Positions 1 to 6,354 are shown, numbered from the stretch's first letter. The stretch is DNA of 12,735 bases from Aequorivita sp. (GCA_002733915.1 NVXN01000003.1:9757-22491), one strand, 5' to 3'. Numbers and translations are program-made. Notes: generated by a model from the sequence alone, not told the origin.

Positions 1-75
1 AATCCTTACAATTTTCTGCCAGAACTTTGGAGAAATAAGTACTTCCCGATCTTGAAAAGTAAAGAAGAAATATAA
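1..75 (+). CDS. 3' end of an unidentified gene (truncated by window start)
   Basis: Frame 1 is open from the first base to a TAA at 73-75 and encodes 24 residues beginning NPYNFLPELW and ending LKSKEEI. The composition (Pro, Trp, Tyr, mixed charge) looks more protein-like than the AT-rich sequence that follows, where stops become frequent in this frame. There is no start codon inside, so the gene would begin outside the window. Too little is present to name a family. Confidence 0.4.
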   Translation, partial: NPYNFLPELWRNKYFPILKSKEEI

Positions 76-236
76 AATTATAATTTTTAAAATTATTCAC
101 TCGGAAAATGTAATAATCAAACTTATTAAATCAAGTTACTCTTTAATTATCGGAAAAGAATTATATAAAGTACGAGGCATATCGACTGCAACCATATACG
201 ATAATAATGACAATCCTTGGAATAATTTAGCCTCTC

Positions 237-461
237 TCACGATGCTTCTCTTTTAGATAACGGATAATCCATCTGCCGCACTACATCTTGAATTATTTCC
301 ACATCAATTTCTAAATATTCTGCAGCCTCATACACGGTAATGGGACTATTTTTCTTCTTCTTTTTAATCTTTCTGATTTTTCGTAGGATACCGTTGCAGG
401 TTTCCTTTGTCTTTCCGGTAAGTACTGCCAAATCCTTGGCATAAATACATTGTCTTATCAT
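237..461 (-). CDS. small helix-turn-helix-like protein, function unknown
   Basis: This 74-residue protein starts at ATG 461-459 and stops with TGA. It contains two segments that look like helix-turn-helix repeats: KDLAVLTGKTKETCNGIL at about residues 9-26, and ITVYEAAEYLEIDVEII at about 41-57. They are separated by a strongly basic stretch (RKIRKIKKKKK). Small Bacteroidetes proteins with this pattern (a tool-box-like 'KDL..LTG.....' helix pair, basic linker, then 'iTv.e...Y..i') often sit near mobile or accessory genes and are annotated as hypothetical or excisionase/MerR-like. DNA binding is inferred from the pattern only. No membrane segment or catalytic motif is seen. It is divergent from 1158-1910, with nearly 700 bases between, so the long intergenic region could hold its control elements. 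Confidence 0.6.
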   Translation of the reverse strand: MIRQCIYAKDLAVLTGKTKETCNGILRKIRKIKKKKKNSPITVYEAAEYLEIDVEIIQDVVRQMDYPLSKREAS

Positions 462-698
462 AGCTTTTAAATTTAATACAATAAAATACCTCCTACTCCT
501 TTGGAAGTGAGAAAGGTTATTTTCTCTGTATCAAATCAAAGCTTTTATAACTTTAATTTTCAACCTTCCGCGGAGCAACTACCGCGTAACTTTTTCATAA
601 TAAAAGGTTAAAGATTAATATTTGGTTAAAAAAATAGACTAATGTCTAATACAATATTATTAAATTCTGCTGGCTAATAGGGCGTTTATTCCATCACA

Positions 699-719
699 TT
701 ATCAACAGAGTTATCAACA
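699..719 (+). promoter_or_regulatory. pair of DnaA-box-like 9-mers
   Basis: TTATCAACA occurs at 699-707 and again at 711-719 in direct orientation, separated by three bases. Each differs by one base from the classical DnaA box TTATCCACA. The surroundings are AT-rich. Two boxes alone do not make an origin, and no dnaA or dnaN gene is near, so this is a candidate binding site only. Confidence 0.3.
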
Positions 720-816
720 AAACACTTAGTACCAATATAGTAAACAAAACATCACAACACAAAAAAATGTTTATTACATTATTGATTATAAACAGGGCCT
801 TGGATAATCAACCCCT

Positions 817-892
817 CCTAGCACCGTAGGCCCATGGTACTTGCACTATACCCCCACCATGCTTGCACTTTACCGCACCTAGCCTACTGTAG
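817..892. repeat. GC-rich block with direct repeats and nested inverted repeats
   Basis: In otherwise AT-rich DNA this block carries CTTGCACTATACC (840-852) and CTTGCACTTTACC (862-874), 12/13 identical and 22 bp apart. CCTAGC occurs at both edges (817-822 and 878-883). It also has two nested inverted repeats: GTAGGC 826-831 with GCCTAC 882-887, and CATGGT 833-838 with ACCATG 856-861. The direct repeats two helical turns apart would suit a protein-binding site. The nested dyads would also suit a small structured RNA on either strand. The sequence does not decide between these. Confidence 0.45.
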
Positions 893-1157
893 AAAAAAAG
901 ATATAAAGTGGATTAAAAGAAAAATGATAGATTTAACACGATTAACAAATAGTAAGGAAATTAAAAAGATTCCTTCAAAATCTAGGATTATTAGAGTGAA
1001 ATGAAATAGAATCTTCGCTACGACAGCATTTAAATAAGAACGAAAATTTCAACGTGAAACCCCCAAATTATATTAAAAACTATTCCAAAAAAGAAATCTA
1101 CAATGTTCTGAAAAACCAGTATTTGCAAGACTTTCAAAAGCATCGTACTCTTGCTCT

Positions 1158-1910
1158 ATGGCAAAACAAAAAGGCCCATTAAAAATTGTAGGTTCCCTTG
1201 AGGACATCAATTTTTACAAACTGAAGAAAGGATACGCAGTCCGCATGAAGGGCGGTGTGGACAAAGACCGTATCCTCAACGAAGCTCGCTTCGTAAGAAC
1301 CCGTGAAAACATGTCTGAATTTGGCCATTGTGCCACCGCAGGCAAGTATTTACGAAAAGCAGCGGCAGGAATGTCCCTGTCAGCTAAAGACGGAACCGTT
1401 GTGGCAAGGCTCACGAAGGTTCTTACTCAAATTAAGAATTTGGACGGAATTTCCGATCGTGGTAAACGACGAGTTGAAATCGGTATTCAAACCCCCGAAG
1501 GTTTAGCTAAACTGAACGGATTTGACTTCAACATCGAAGCTCCGGCATTCCAAATGCTTAAGACTGCTTTTACATTGGATGTGGTTACTGGTGAAATCCA
1601 GATTCCGGAATTACAACCTGCCAAAGATCTTACTTTCCCCAATGCCGCAACCCATTTAAATTTAATGGGTGCATTTCTAAAAATTGATTTTGCCACAGGC
1701 AATATCAATATATCGGAAAGTCCCATTACAACACTCCCTGTTAACTTAACTGAAAGCGCAGTTACCTTAACACCTACGGGAGTACCTACGGGTACAGGAG
1801 TATCATTATTCTTGTTGGCAATTCAATTTGCTCAAGAAATTAATGGTGTTCAATATCCATTGGAAGACCGCTCTTTTAATACGCTAAGCATTATAGCTAC
1901 TGCAAATTAA
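1158..1910 (+). CDS. Bacteroidetes conserved protein of unknown function
   Basis: This is a 250-residue protein starting MAKQKGPLKIVGSLEDINFY. The N-terminal pattern (K-x-x-G-x-L-x-D-x-x-F-Y-K, then YAVRMKGGVDKDRI, then F-x-R-T-R-E-N-x-x-E-F-G) is one I recognise from a widespread family of roughly 250-residue hypothetical proteins in Bacteroidetes. No function has been assigned to it as far as I know. The N-terminal third is basic and contains RFVRTRENMSEFG. The C-terminal half is hydrophobic/threonine-rich with alternating patterns that suggest beta structure, ending near YPLEDRSFNTLSIIATAN. There is no signal peptide, transmembrane helix or known catalytic motif, and no recognisable ribosome binding site, as is usual in this phylum. 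It is followed directly by a long palindrome (1923-1999). The start is well supported by the family-like N-terminus. Confidence 0.8.
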   Translation: MAKQKGPLKIVGSLEDINFYKLKKGYAVRMKGGVDKDRILNEARFVRTRENMSEFGHCATAGKYLRKAAAGMSLSAKDGTVVARLTKVLTQIKNLDGISDRGKRRVEIGIQTPEGLAKLNGFDFNIEAPAFQMLKTAFTLDVVTGEIQIPELQPAKDLTFPNAATHLNLMGAFLKIDFATGNINISESPITTLPVNLTESAVTLTPTGVPTGTGVSLFLLAIQFAQEINGVQYPLEDRSFNTLSIIATAN

Positions 1911-1922
1911 AAAAAAGCAAAA

Positions 1923-1999
1923 AAGGTCCAGTTTTTCAGCCTGCATTTTCTTAAAAAAGACAAACTAGAAAATATAAGGCATATGAGAAGTTGGACCTT
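1923..1999. repeat. 77-bp imperfect palindrome after the 1158-1910 gene
   Basis: The outer arms 1923-1938 (AAGGTCCAGTTTTTCA) and 1984-1999 (TGAGAAGTTGGACCTT) are complementary at 13 of 16 positions, and the three mismatches become G-U pairs in RNA. Complementarity resumes inside: GCCT 1939-1942 with AGGC 1977-1980, and ATTTTCT with AGAAAAT nearer the loop. Together this makes a long hairpin starting 12 bases after the stop codon. A run of A lies on its left side, so on the minus strand it is followed by a U-rich tail, whereas the plus-strand side has no U-run. It could be a terminator, a 3' stabilising structure, or a MITE-like remnant. Confidence 0.55.
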
Positions 2000-2021
2000 A
2001 AGTATTAAATATAACAATCAC

Positions 2022-2109
2022 CAAATCCAAAATTAACAAATCCCGAATCCCAAATTAACAAATCCCAAATAAACAAATCCCTAATCCCAAATCCCAAATT
2101 AACGAATCC
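2022..2109. repeat. heptamer array, family B (CAAATCC / CAAATTAA units)
   Basis: About 88 bp are built from 7-base units of the type CAAATCC, CGAATCC and CTAATCC, interspersed with 8-base units of the type CAAATTAA. Units are degenerate but in register. The same family recurs at 6755-6941 in this orientation and at 6286-6354 in the opposite one. This copy lies between the palindrome and the T9SS-secreted protein gene and is not next to an S23 gene. No function is known to me. Confidence 0.75.
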
Positions 2110-2180
2110 AATTTTATCCCTATTTGTAAGAATTTATCTGAATTTTATATAAATTGTTGAATGATTCTAAAACATATACT

Positions 2181-3437
2181 ATGAAAAAGATTTTTACTTT
2201 ACTTACCATTGCATTTTCCGTCCCATTTGTTTGGGCGCAATCCGGCTCACAAGAATTTACGGCTTCAGGCGATTTCACTGTTCCTCCTGGGGTAACATCC
2301 ATAACTATTGAAGTAATCGGCGGCGGCGGAGGCGGCGGGACAAACGGATCAGGCGGCGGAGGCGGCGGGGGTTATGCCATGGGTACTTTTACCGTGGTTC
2401 CTGCTGATGTAATACCAGTTACTATTGGCGCCGGTGGCGAAAGTGGTACAGCTGGGGAAACAACTAGTGTTGGAGCATTTATAGAAGCAACTGGCGGTGA
2501 GCCGGGAACATGGGTTGCCAATCCTGATCTTGGTGGTGGCGGAGCCGGAGGCGTTGGTTCTGGAGGTACATTAAACTACACCGGTGGTACGGGTGGCGGT
2601 GGTTATTGGACTTATTTTGGCGGTGGCGGTGGCGGTGCCGCTGGGTCTGATGGCGATGGTGCCAATGGCGGCGATACCATTCCCTGGGCTGGAAATTGCC
2701 AAACACCTGGAGGAAGTGGTGGTGACAGTGGCGGAATTCCCGGGGGTAATGGAGGAAAGGGCGCTGGTTTTGTTGATTCATCTTGTAATGTTACCGACCC
2801 TGCTGCCAATGGCAGTGCCTATGGCGGTGGCGGTGGCGGCGGAAATGGAATTGGCAGCGAACCTGGCTCGGGCCATAGCGGCTATGCTTTAATTTCATGG
2901 GGAACTGATCCCTGTACCACTCCTACTGACCAAACAGCAATAGATATTCAATTGACTTCCGCTATTTTGGATTGGACCGAAAACGGTACTGCAACTACTT
3001 GGAATTTAGAATGGGGCATCGCCGGTTTTACCCAAGGAACAGGAACTACAATAGTAGTGGAGGAAAAACCATATCTATTGGAAGGTTTAAGTCCAGATAC
3101 ATCCTATGACTATTACGTACAATCCGATTGCGGGGGAACCGGAAGCAGTAGCTGGGCTGGGCCGTATACGTTTCAGACCGATGTATTGGGAACGGCGGAT
3201 TATGCAATTGATGGATTTACATTTCATCCAAATCCTATAAAAGAAGTATTGCAGCTGGCCGCATACAAAGAAATTCAAAATGTGGTTATTTACAATGTAA
3301 TGGGCCAAGAAGTATTGAAACAGGACATTGGGTCAACAAAGGCACAAGTAAATGTATCTAACTTATCGGCCGGACATTACTTTATGAAGGTAGTATCGGA
3401 AGGACAAATGGGAATTTATAAAGTTATTAAGAAATGA
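2181..3437 (+). CDS. secreted glycine-rich protein with FN3-like and T9SS sorting domains
   Basis: The 418-residue protein starts at ATG 2181 (MKKIFTLLTIAFSVPFVWA), a typical signal peptide with likely cleavage before Gln20. The longer frame to TTG 2154 only adds residues before this signal. Residues 26-85 match the 'FTVPPGVTSITIEVIGGGGGG' start of glycine-rich domains, and glycine-rich blocks continue to about 233. Residues 245-334 look like a fibronectin type III domain (LTSAILDW, then LSPDTSYDYYVQSDCG, then W-A-G-P-Y-T-F-Q-T), the form common in Bacteroidetes exoproteins. Residues 345-418 are a type A T9SS C-terminal domain (FHPNPIKE, VVIYNVMGQEV, LSAGHYFMKV, ending VIKK). The protein is expected to cross the outer membrane by type IX secretion and remain on the surface or be released. 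The role is probably structural or adhesive; no catalytic domain is seen. It is convergent with cysN. Confidence 0.88.
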   Translation: MKKIFTLLTIAFSVPFVWAQSGSQEFTASGDFTVPPGVTSITIEVIGGGGGGGTNGSGGGGGGGYAMGTFTVVPADVIPVTIGAGGESGTAGETTSVGAFIEATGGEPGTWVANPDLGGGGAGGVGSGGTLNYTGGTGGGGYWTYFGGGGGGAAGSDGDGANGGDTIPWAGNCQTPGGSGGDSGGIPGGNGGKGAGFVDSSCNVTDPAANGSAYGGGGGGGNGIGSEPGSGHSGYALISWGTDPCTTPTDQTAIDIQLTSAILDWTENGTATTWNLEWGIAGFTQGTGTTIVVEEKPYLLEGLSPDTSYDYYVQSDCGGTGSSSWAGPYTFQTDVLGTADYAIDGFTFHPNPIKEVLQLAAYKEIQNVVIYNVMGQEVLKQDIGSTKAQVNVSNLSAGHYFMKVVSEGQMGIYKVIKK

Positions 3438-3493
3438 GGCTTAGCTGGTGAATAAATAAGTATGTGAATTTCTGTGTCGTAAGTCATTAATCC

Positions 3494-3528
3494 TAATGCT
3501 TAAAGCCTAATGCTTATAGCTTATAGCC
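3494..3528. repeat. heptamer array, family A, copy 1 (downstream of cysN)
   Basis: Five in-register 7-base units (TAATGCT, TAAAGCC, TAATGCT, TATAGCT, TATAGCC) make up 35 bp. A weaker unit (TTAATCC) precedes them. The array ends 3 bases from the cysN stop codon and separates cysN from the convergent T9SS-protein gene. Units such as AAGC-N5-GCTT can fold back, so weak transcription termination is possible, but no U-run follows. Confidence 0.85.
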
Positions 3529-3531
3529 AAT

Positions 3532-4788
3532 TTATACAATCATCCCCGCAGCAACAGTCTCATGTGTAGCATCGTCAATTAAAACAAAACTACCCGTAAT
3601 TCGGTTATCGCGGTATTCATCAACCATTAATGGTCTTGTTGTCCGAATGCTGATTCGGGCAATGTCGTTCATTTTTAATTCCTTGTCCTCTTCTTCGCGA
3701 GCGTAAGTGTTTATGTCAATTTTATACACCACCTCTTTTATCATGGCTTTTTGCTCGTTGGAAGTATGGACAATAGTATATTTCGCGCGAGGTCTTGCTG
3801 GTGAATTGTTAAACCAACAAAGCATAGCGTCAAATTCCTGTAATGCTTTTGGTTGATTATTTTCCTTAACAATCATATCGCCACGGCTGATGTCTATGTC
3901 GTCTTCCAAGGTAATAGCGACAGACATAGGTGCAAATACTTCTTCCAAAGTGCCGTCCATAGTGTCAATACTTTTAATTTTGGAAGTAAAGCCGGAAGGC
4001 AATACTACTACATCGTCACCAGGCCTAAAGATTCCACTGGCCACACGGCCCGCATACCCTCGGTAATCTATAAAACCTTCCCGTTGTGGGCGTAAAACTG
4101 TTTGTACCGGAAACCGAGCATCAATTTTATTGATGTCGCTACTAATGTGCATGGTTTCTAAAGTATATAACAATGGAGCACCTTTATACCAATCCATTTT
4201 AGTGGAACGGTTTACCACATTATCACCATTTAAAGCGCTAATAGGAAGAAACTGGATATCCTTTACATATAATTTTGAGGAAAACTCCTCAAACTGGTTG
4301 ACGATGTTTTCATATACTTCTTCTGAATAATCCACTAAATCCATTTTATTGATACAAACGATAATATGTGGAATCTGCAAGAGGGAAGCGATAAAAGCGT
4401 GGCGCTTGGTCTGTTCTATTACACCATGGCGCGCATCAATCAATATCAATGCTGCATTTGCCGTGGAAGCACCCGTAACCATATTTCGTGTATATTGAAT
4501 ATGCCCCGGAGTATCCGCAATAATGAATTTTCGTTTTGGGGTGGTGAAATATCTGTATGCAACATCAATGGTTATCCCCTGCTCCCGCTCATCGCGAAGT
4601 CCATCTGTAAACAAAGCAAGGTCAACACCCTCGTGGCCTTTTTTACGACTGGTATTTTCTATAGCTTCCAGTTGGTCTTCAAAAATTGCCTTGCTGTCAT
4701 ATAACAATCTTCCTATCAATGTGCTTTTGCCATCATCCACACTTCCTGCCGTGGTGAATCTTAATAATTGGTTTTTGTCTATTTCCAT
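3532..4788 (-). CDS. cysN: sulfate adenylyltransferase subunit 1 (GTPase subunit)
   Basis: This is the regulatory GTPase of ATP sulfurylase, which couples GTP hydrolysis to APS formation by CysD from sulfate and ATP in the cytoplasm. At 418 residues it contains the full set of translation-factor GTPase motifs: G1 GSVDDGKST at 15-23, the G2 threonine in GITID (71-75), G3 DTPGH at 92-96, and G4 NKMD at 147-150. EF-Tu-like beta-barrel domains follow (VLRPQREGFIDYRGYAGRV; the C-terminal part includes MNDIARISIRTTRPLMVDEY). It ends soon after the third domain, so it is not fused to an APS kinase; cysC is a separate gene in the cluster. It is the last gene of the cluster. A family A heptamer array ends 2 bases before its ATG and another begins 3 bases after its stop. 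No Shine-Dalgarno sequence is present. Confidence 0.95.
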   Translation of the reverse strand: MEIDKNQLLRFTTAGSVDDGKSTLIGRLLYDSKAIFEDQLEAIENTSRKKGHEGVDLALFTDGLRDEREQGITIDVAYRYFTTPKRKFIIADTPGHIQYTRNMVTGASTANAALILIDARHGVIEQTKRHAFIASLLQIPHIIVCINKMDLVDYSEEVYENIVNQFEEFSSKLYVKDIQFLPISALNGDNVVNRSTKMDWYKGAPLLYTLETMHISSDINKIDARFPVQTVLRPQREGFIDYRGYAGRVASGIFRPGDDVVVLPSGFTSKIKSIDTMDGTLEEVFAPMSVAITLEDDIDISRGDMIVKENNQPKALQEFDAMLCWFNNSPARPRAKYTIVHTSNEQKAMIKEVVYKIDINTYAREEEDKELKMNDIARISIRTTRPLMVDEYRDNRITGSFVLIDDATHETVAAGMIV

Positions 4789-4790
4789 TA

Positions 4791-4825
4791 TAATGCTTTA
4801 GGCCGTAAGCTATAGGCTTTAGGCT
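4791..4825. repeat. heptamer array, family A, copy 2 (left direct repeat around S23 gene 1)
   Basis: Five heptamers (TAATGCT, TTAGGCC, GTAAGCT, ATAGGCT, TTAGGCT) fill the whole junction between the S23 gene 1 stop (4829) and the cysN start (4788), leaving only 2-3 bases on each side. The array matches copy 3 (5187-5221) at 33 of 35 positions in the same orientation; the differences are at array positions 11 and 15. Confidence 0.9.
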
Positions 4826-4828
4826 ATT

Positions 4829-5182
4829 TTACTTTTTTAACTTTTTACTTAAATTATAAAGTTTTCTCTTAATATCATTTATTGACTTTGAAAGTTTTTC
4901 TTCAGATTCAGTAGAAATAATGGACAAGTCTTTTGCCAGAATGAAAAAATATTCCAGTTCATGGGCAGATCCTAATGCTATCTGTACAAATCTATTGAAA
5001 TCCTTGTCTGAATCCCTTCCGCAACCTTCACAAAAATTAGAAGGAATAGAATATGCAGCCCTTTGCATTTGCGTTGTTAATTGAAACTTTTCCGAATCAG
5101 GAAACCCAGAAGTAATTTTATAAACTTCCAAAACAAGCTCGTGACTTAAAACCCAAACATCATATTTCCTAAAATCCCTCAT
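4829..5182 (-). CDS. S23 / four-helix-bundle protein, copy 1
   Basis: The 117-residue protein belongs to the four-helix-bundle family first found as ORFs in 23S rRNA intervening sequences (PF05635 / TIGR02436 type). The hallmark is RAAYSIPSNFCEGCGR at 41-56, a version of the family's RAA.SI.aNiaEG.GR, followed by F-N-R-F-V-Q-I-A-L-G-S-A-H-E-L-E at 62-77. The end is lysine-rich (LSKKLKK). Biochemical function is unknown; related Avd proteins of diversity-generating retroelements bind nucleic acid. The gene lies inside the sulfate-activation operon between cysD and cysN and has no obvious role there. It is bracketed by 35-bp near-identical direct repeats, with 3-4 bases between each repeat and the coding ends. 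It shares only the family motif with the copy at 6355-6717, so the two are not a recent duplication. Confidence 0.88.
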   Translation of the reverse strand: MRDFRKYDVWVLSHELVLEVYKITSGFPDSEKFQLTTQMQRAAYSIPSNFCEGCGRDSDKDFNRFVQIALGSAHELEYFFILAKDLSIISTESEEKLSKSINDIKRKLYNLSKKLKK

Positions 5183-5186
5183 AAAT

Positions 5187-5221
5187 TAATGCTTTAAGCC
5201 CTAAGCTATAGGCTTTAGGCT
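5187..5221. repeat. heptamer array, family A, copy 3 (right direct repeat around S23 gene 1)
   Basis: Five heptamers (TAATGCT, TTAAGCC, CTAAGCT, ATAGGCT, TTAGGCT) begin 4 bases upstream of the S23 gene 1 ATG. They are 33/35 identical to the array at 4791-4825, exactly 396 bp away. A weaker sixth unit (TTGAGTC) follows before unique sequence begins. Confidence 0.9.
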
Positions 5222-5329
5222 TTGAGTCCTTTGCTTGTTATCTTTTATATTAAGTTTACGTCTTTGCAACCTAATTTTATTTTATTTACTCCTTTTGAAC
5301 ATTCTTAATTTTCACTTTATTAAATCGCA
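5222..5329. other. unique AT-rich spacer between two heptamer arrays
   Basis: This 108-bp segment between arrays 3 and 4 is the only non-array DNA in the cysD-cysN interval besides the S23 gene. I see no TTG/TAnnTTTG promoter on the minus strand, no strong hairpin and no ORF. Confidence 0.5.
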
Positions 5330-5378
5330 TATAGCTTATGGCCTACAGCCTAAAGCCTAAAGCCTACAGCCTACAGCT
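5330..5378. repeat. heptamer array, family A, copy 4 (overlaps the cysD stop)
   Basis: There are seven units in register (TATAGCT, TATGGCC, TACAGCC, TAAAGCC twice, TACAGCC, TACAGCT). The last unit supplies two of the three bases of the cysD stop codon (TAG, 5379-5377). Orientation is the same as in the other family A arrays. The overlap suggests that the array lies, or was placed, exactly at the end of the coding sequence. Confidence 0.85.
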
Positions 5379-6282
5379 AAAAATAACCCTGCCGCTTCCT
5401 GTCCTCCATAGCCGTCTCGCTACGCTTATCATCACTTCGGTTGCCACGCTCAGTTTGCTTCATTGCTGCTACTTCTGCAACAATTTTTTCCAAAGTATCT
5501 GCTTCAGACTCAATTCCGCCAGTGATTGTAATATCTCCCAGAGTTCTAAAGCGAATTTTCTTCGTTTCAATTTTTTCGTTGTCTTCCAACTTTATATGTT
5601 TAGATACAGGAATCCACGAATCATTTCGCCAAACCACCTCGCGTTGATGCGCCAAATACAAAGAAGGAATTTTTATATTCTCACGTTTTATATAGTTCCA
5701 AACATCCATTTCGGTCCAATTGCTTATAGGAAATGCACGGAAATGCTCACCTTGAAAATGTTTTCCGTTAAGTAAATTCCAGAGCTCCGGCCGTTGGTTC
5801 TTTGGGTCCCATTGCCCGAAATCGTCACGGTGAGAAAAGAAACGTTCCTTGGCACGGGCTTTCTCCTCATCGCGCCTACCGCCGCCAATGGCGCAATCTA
5901 TTTTGTTGCTTTCTATGGCATCGAGCAAAGTTGTAATTTGAAGCGCGTTGCGTGTTGCATTTTTTCCCTTTTCCTCGGCAACCCTCCCTGCATCAATAGA
6001 TTCTTGAACGGAGCCAACAATCAATTGCACTCCCAATTCCTTTATTAAATCATCCCTAAACTGAATGGTTTCGTGGAAATTGTGCCCTGTATCCACGTGC
6101 AACAACGGAAATGGAATCTTTGAAGGGTAAAATGCCTTCTTTGCCAAATAAGTCACAAGAATAGAGTCCTTTCCGCCTGAAAATAATATCACGGGATTTT
6201 GAAACTGTGCCCAGACTTCCCGAAGAATATAAATGGCTTCAGATTCCAGTTCGTCAAGATAGTTTAGATAGTACTTGCTCAT
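5377..6282 (-). CDS. cysD: sulfate adenylyltransferase subunit 2 (catalytic ATP-pyrophosphatase subunit)
   Basis: This catalytic subunit forms APS and pyrophosphate from ATP and sulfate, acting with CysN. The 301-residue protein has the normal family length. The PP-loop SGGKDS lies at 35-40, HVDTGHNF at 62-69, and the family signature GGGRRDEEKARAKERFFS at about 133-150. The arginine-rich tail (RGNRSDDKRSETAMEDRKRQGYF-type end, about 279-301) is also typical of CysD, arguing that the 3' end is intact even though a heptamer array overlaps the stop codon. It begins at ATG 6282, and a family B array occupies the sequence just upstream, up to the stop of S23 gene 2. In the common arrangement cysD and cysN are adjacent; here about 590 bp containing S23 gene 1 separate them. 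Confidence 0.95.
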   Translation of the reverse strand: MSKYYLNYLDELESEAIYILREVWAQFQNPVILFSGGKDSILVTYLAKKAFYPSKIPFPLLHVDTGHNFHETIQFRDDLIKELGVQLIVGSVQESIDAGRVAEEKGKNATRNALQITTLLDAIESNKIDCAIGGGRRDEEKARAKERFFSHRDDFGQWDPKNQRPELWNLLNGKHFQGEHFRAFPISNWTEMDVWNYIKRENIKIPSLYLAHQREVVWRNDSWIPVSKHIKLEDNEKIETKKIRFRTLGDITITGGIESEADTLEKIVAEVAAMKQTERGNRSDDKRSETAMEDRKRQGYF

Positions 6283-6285
6283 ATT

Positions 6286-6354
6286 TTGTTTGTTAACTCG
6301 TTAATTTGGGATTCGTTAATTTGTCAATTCGAGTTTCTCAGTTTGGGAGTTTGT
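6286..6354. repeat. heptamer array, family B, reverse orientation (left of S23 gene 2)
   Basis: The sequence between the cysD start and the S23 gene 2 stop is a degenerate array. Read on the minus strand it gives units such as CAAATTAA, CGAATCC, CAAATTAA and CGAGTTAA, the same units as at 2022-2109 and 6755-6941 but in the opposite orientation. The end nearest the S23 gene is more decayed (CAAACTC, GAGAAACT). It ends directly against the S23 stop codon. Confidence 0.65.

Larger units (their letters stand above)
462..1157. other. long intergenic region with several structured elements, no convincing gene
   Basis: No ORF with convincing coding character is visible. The region contains a small GC-rich hairpin (CGCGG 569-573 with CCGCG 582-586), enclosed by a second dyad (AACCTT 562-567 with AAGGTT 604-609). 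It also contains two DnaA-box-like 9-mers (699-719), a 7+7 dyad (TGTTTAT 768-774 with ATAAACA 788-794), and a GC-rich repeat/hairpin block (817-892). The remainder is AT-rich. ATG 924 begins a 26-codon ORF, and 1000-1182 is stop-free without an ATG; neither is supported as a gene. Confidence 0.6.

Noticed and set aside
56..256. Stop-free frame 2 (about 66 codons) containing a protein-like segment GKELYKVRGISTATIYDNND
   Set aside because: It has no start codon until codon 63, lies in AT-rich DNA where chance open frames with K/N/I-rich composition occur, and its end overlaps the 237-461 gene. It might be a gene remnant but cannot be supported.
924..1182. A 26-codon ORF (924-1004) and a stop-free stretch (1000-1182) upstream of the 1158 gene
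   Set aside because: The first is very short. The second has no ATG and runs into the real gene in another frame. The composition is only that of AT-rich DNA.
1487..1726. Minus-strand ORF inside the 1158-1910 gene, and similar shadows inside cysN, cysD, cysC and the metallophosphoesterase gene
   Set aside because: They overlap well-supported genes on the other strand and show no recognisable motifs.
2154..2180. Upstream TTG start for the T9SS-secreted protein
   Set aside because: The extra nine residues would precede a canonical signal peptide that begins at ATG 2181.
2479..2892. Long frames on both strands across the glycine-rich region (for example 2479-2781 minus, 2584-2892 plus, 2612-2809 minus)
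   Set aside because: GGN-rich coding DNA has few stops in other frames. The translations are low-complexity His/Arg/Gln- or Pro-rich shadows of the secreted protein.
4829..5182. Diversity-generating retroelement accessory protein (Avd) for the S23 genes
   Set aside because: Avd is structurally related, but no reverse transcriptase and no template/variable repeat pair are present in the window.
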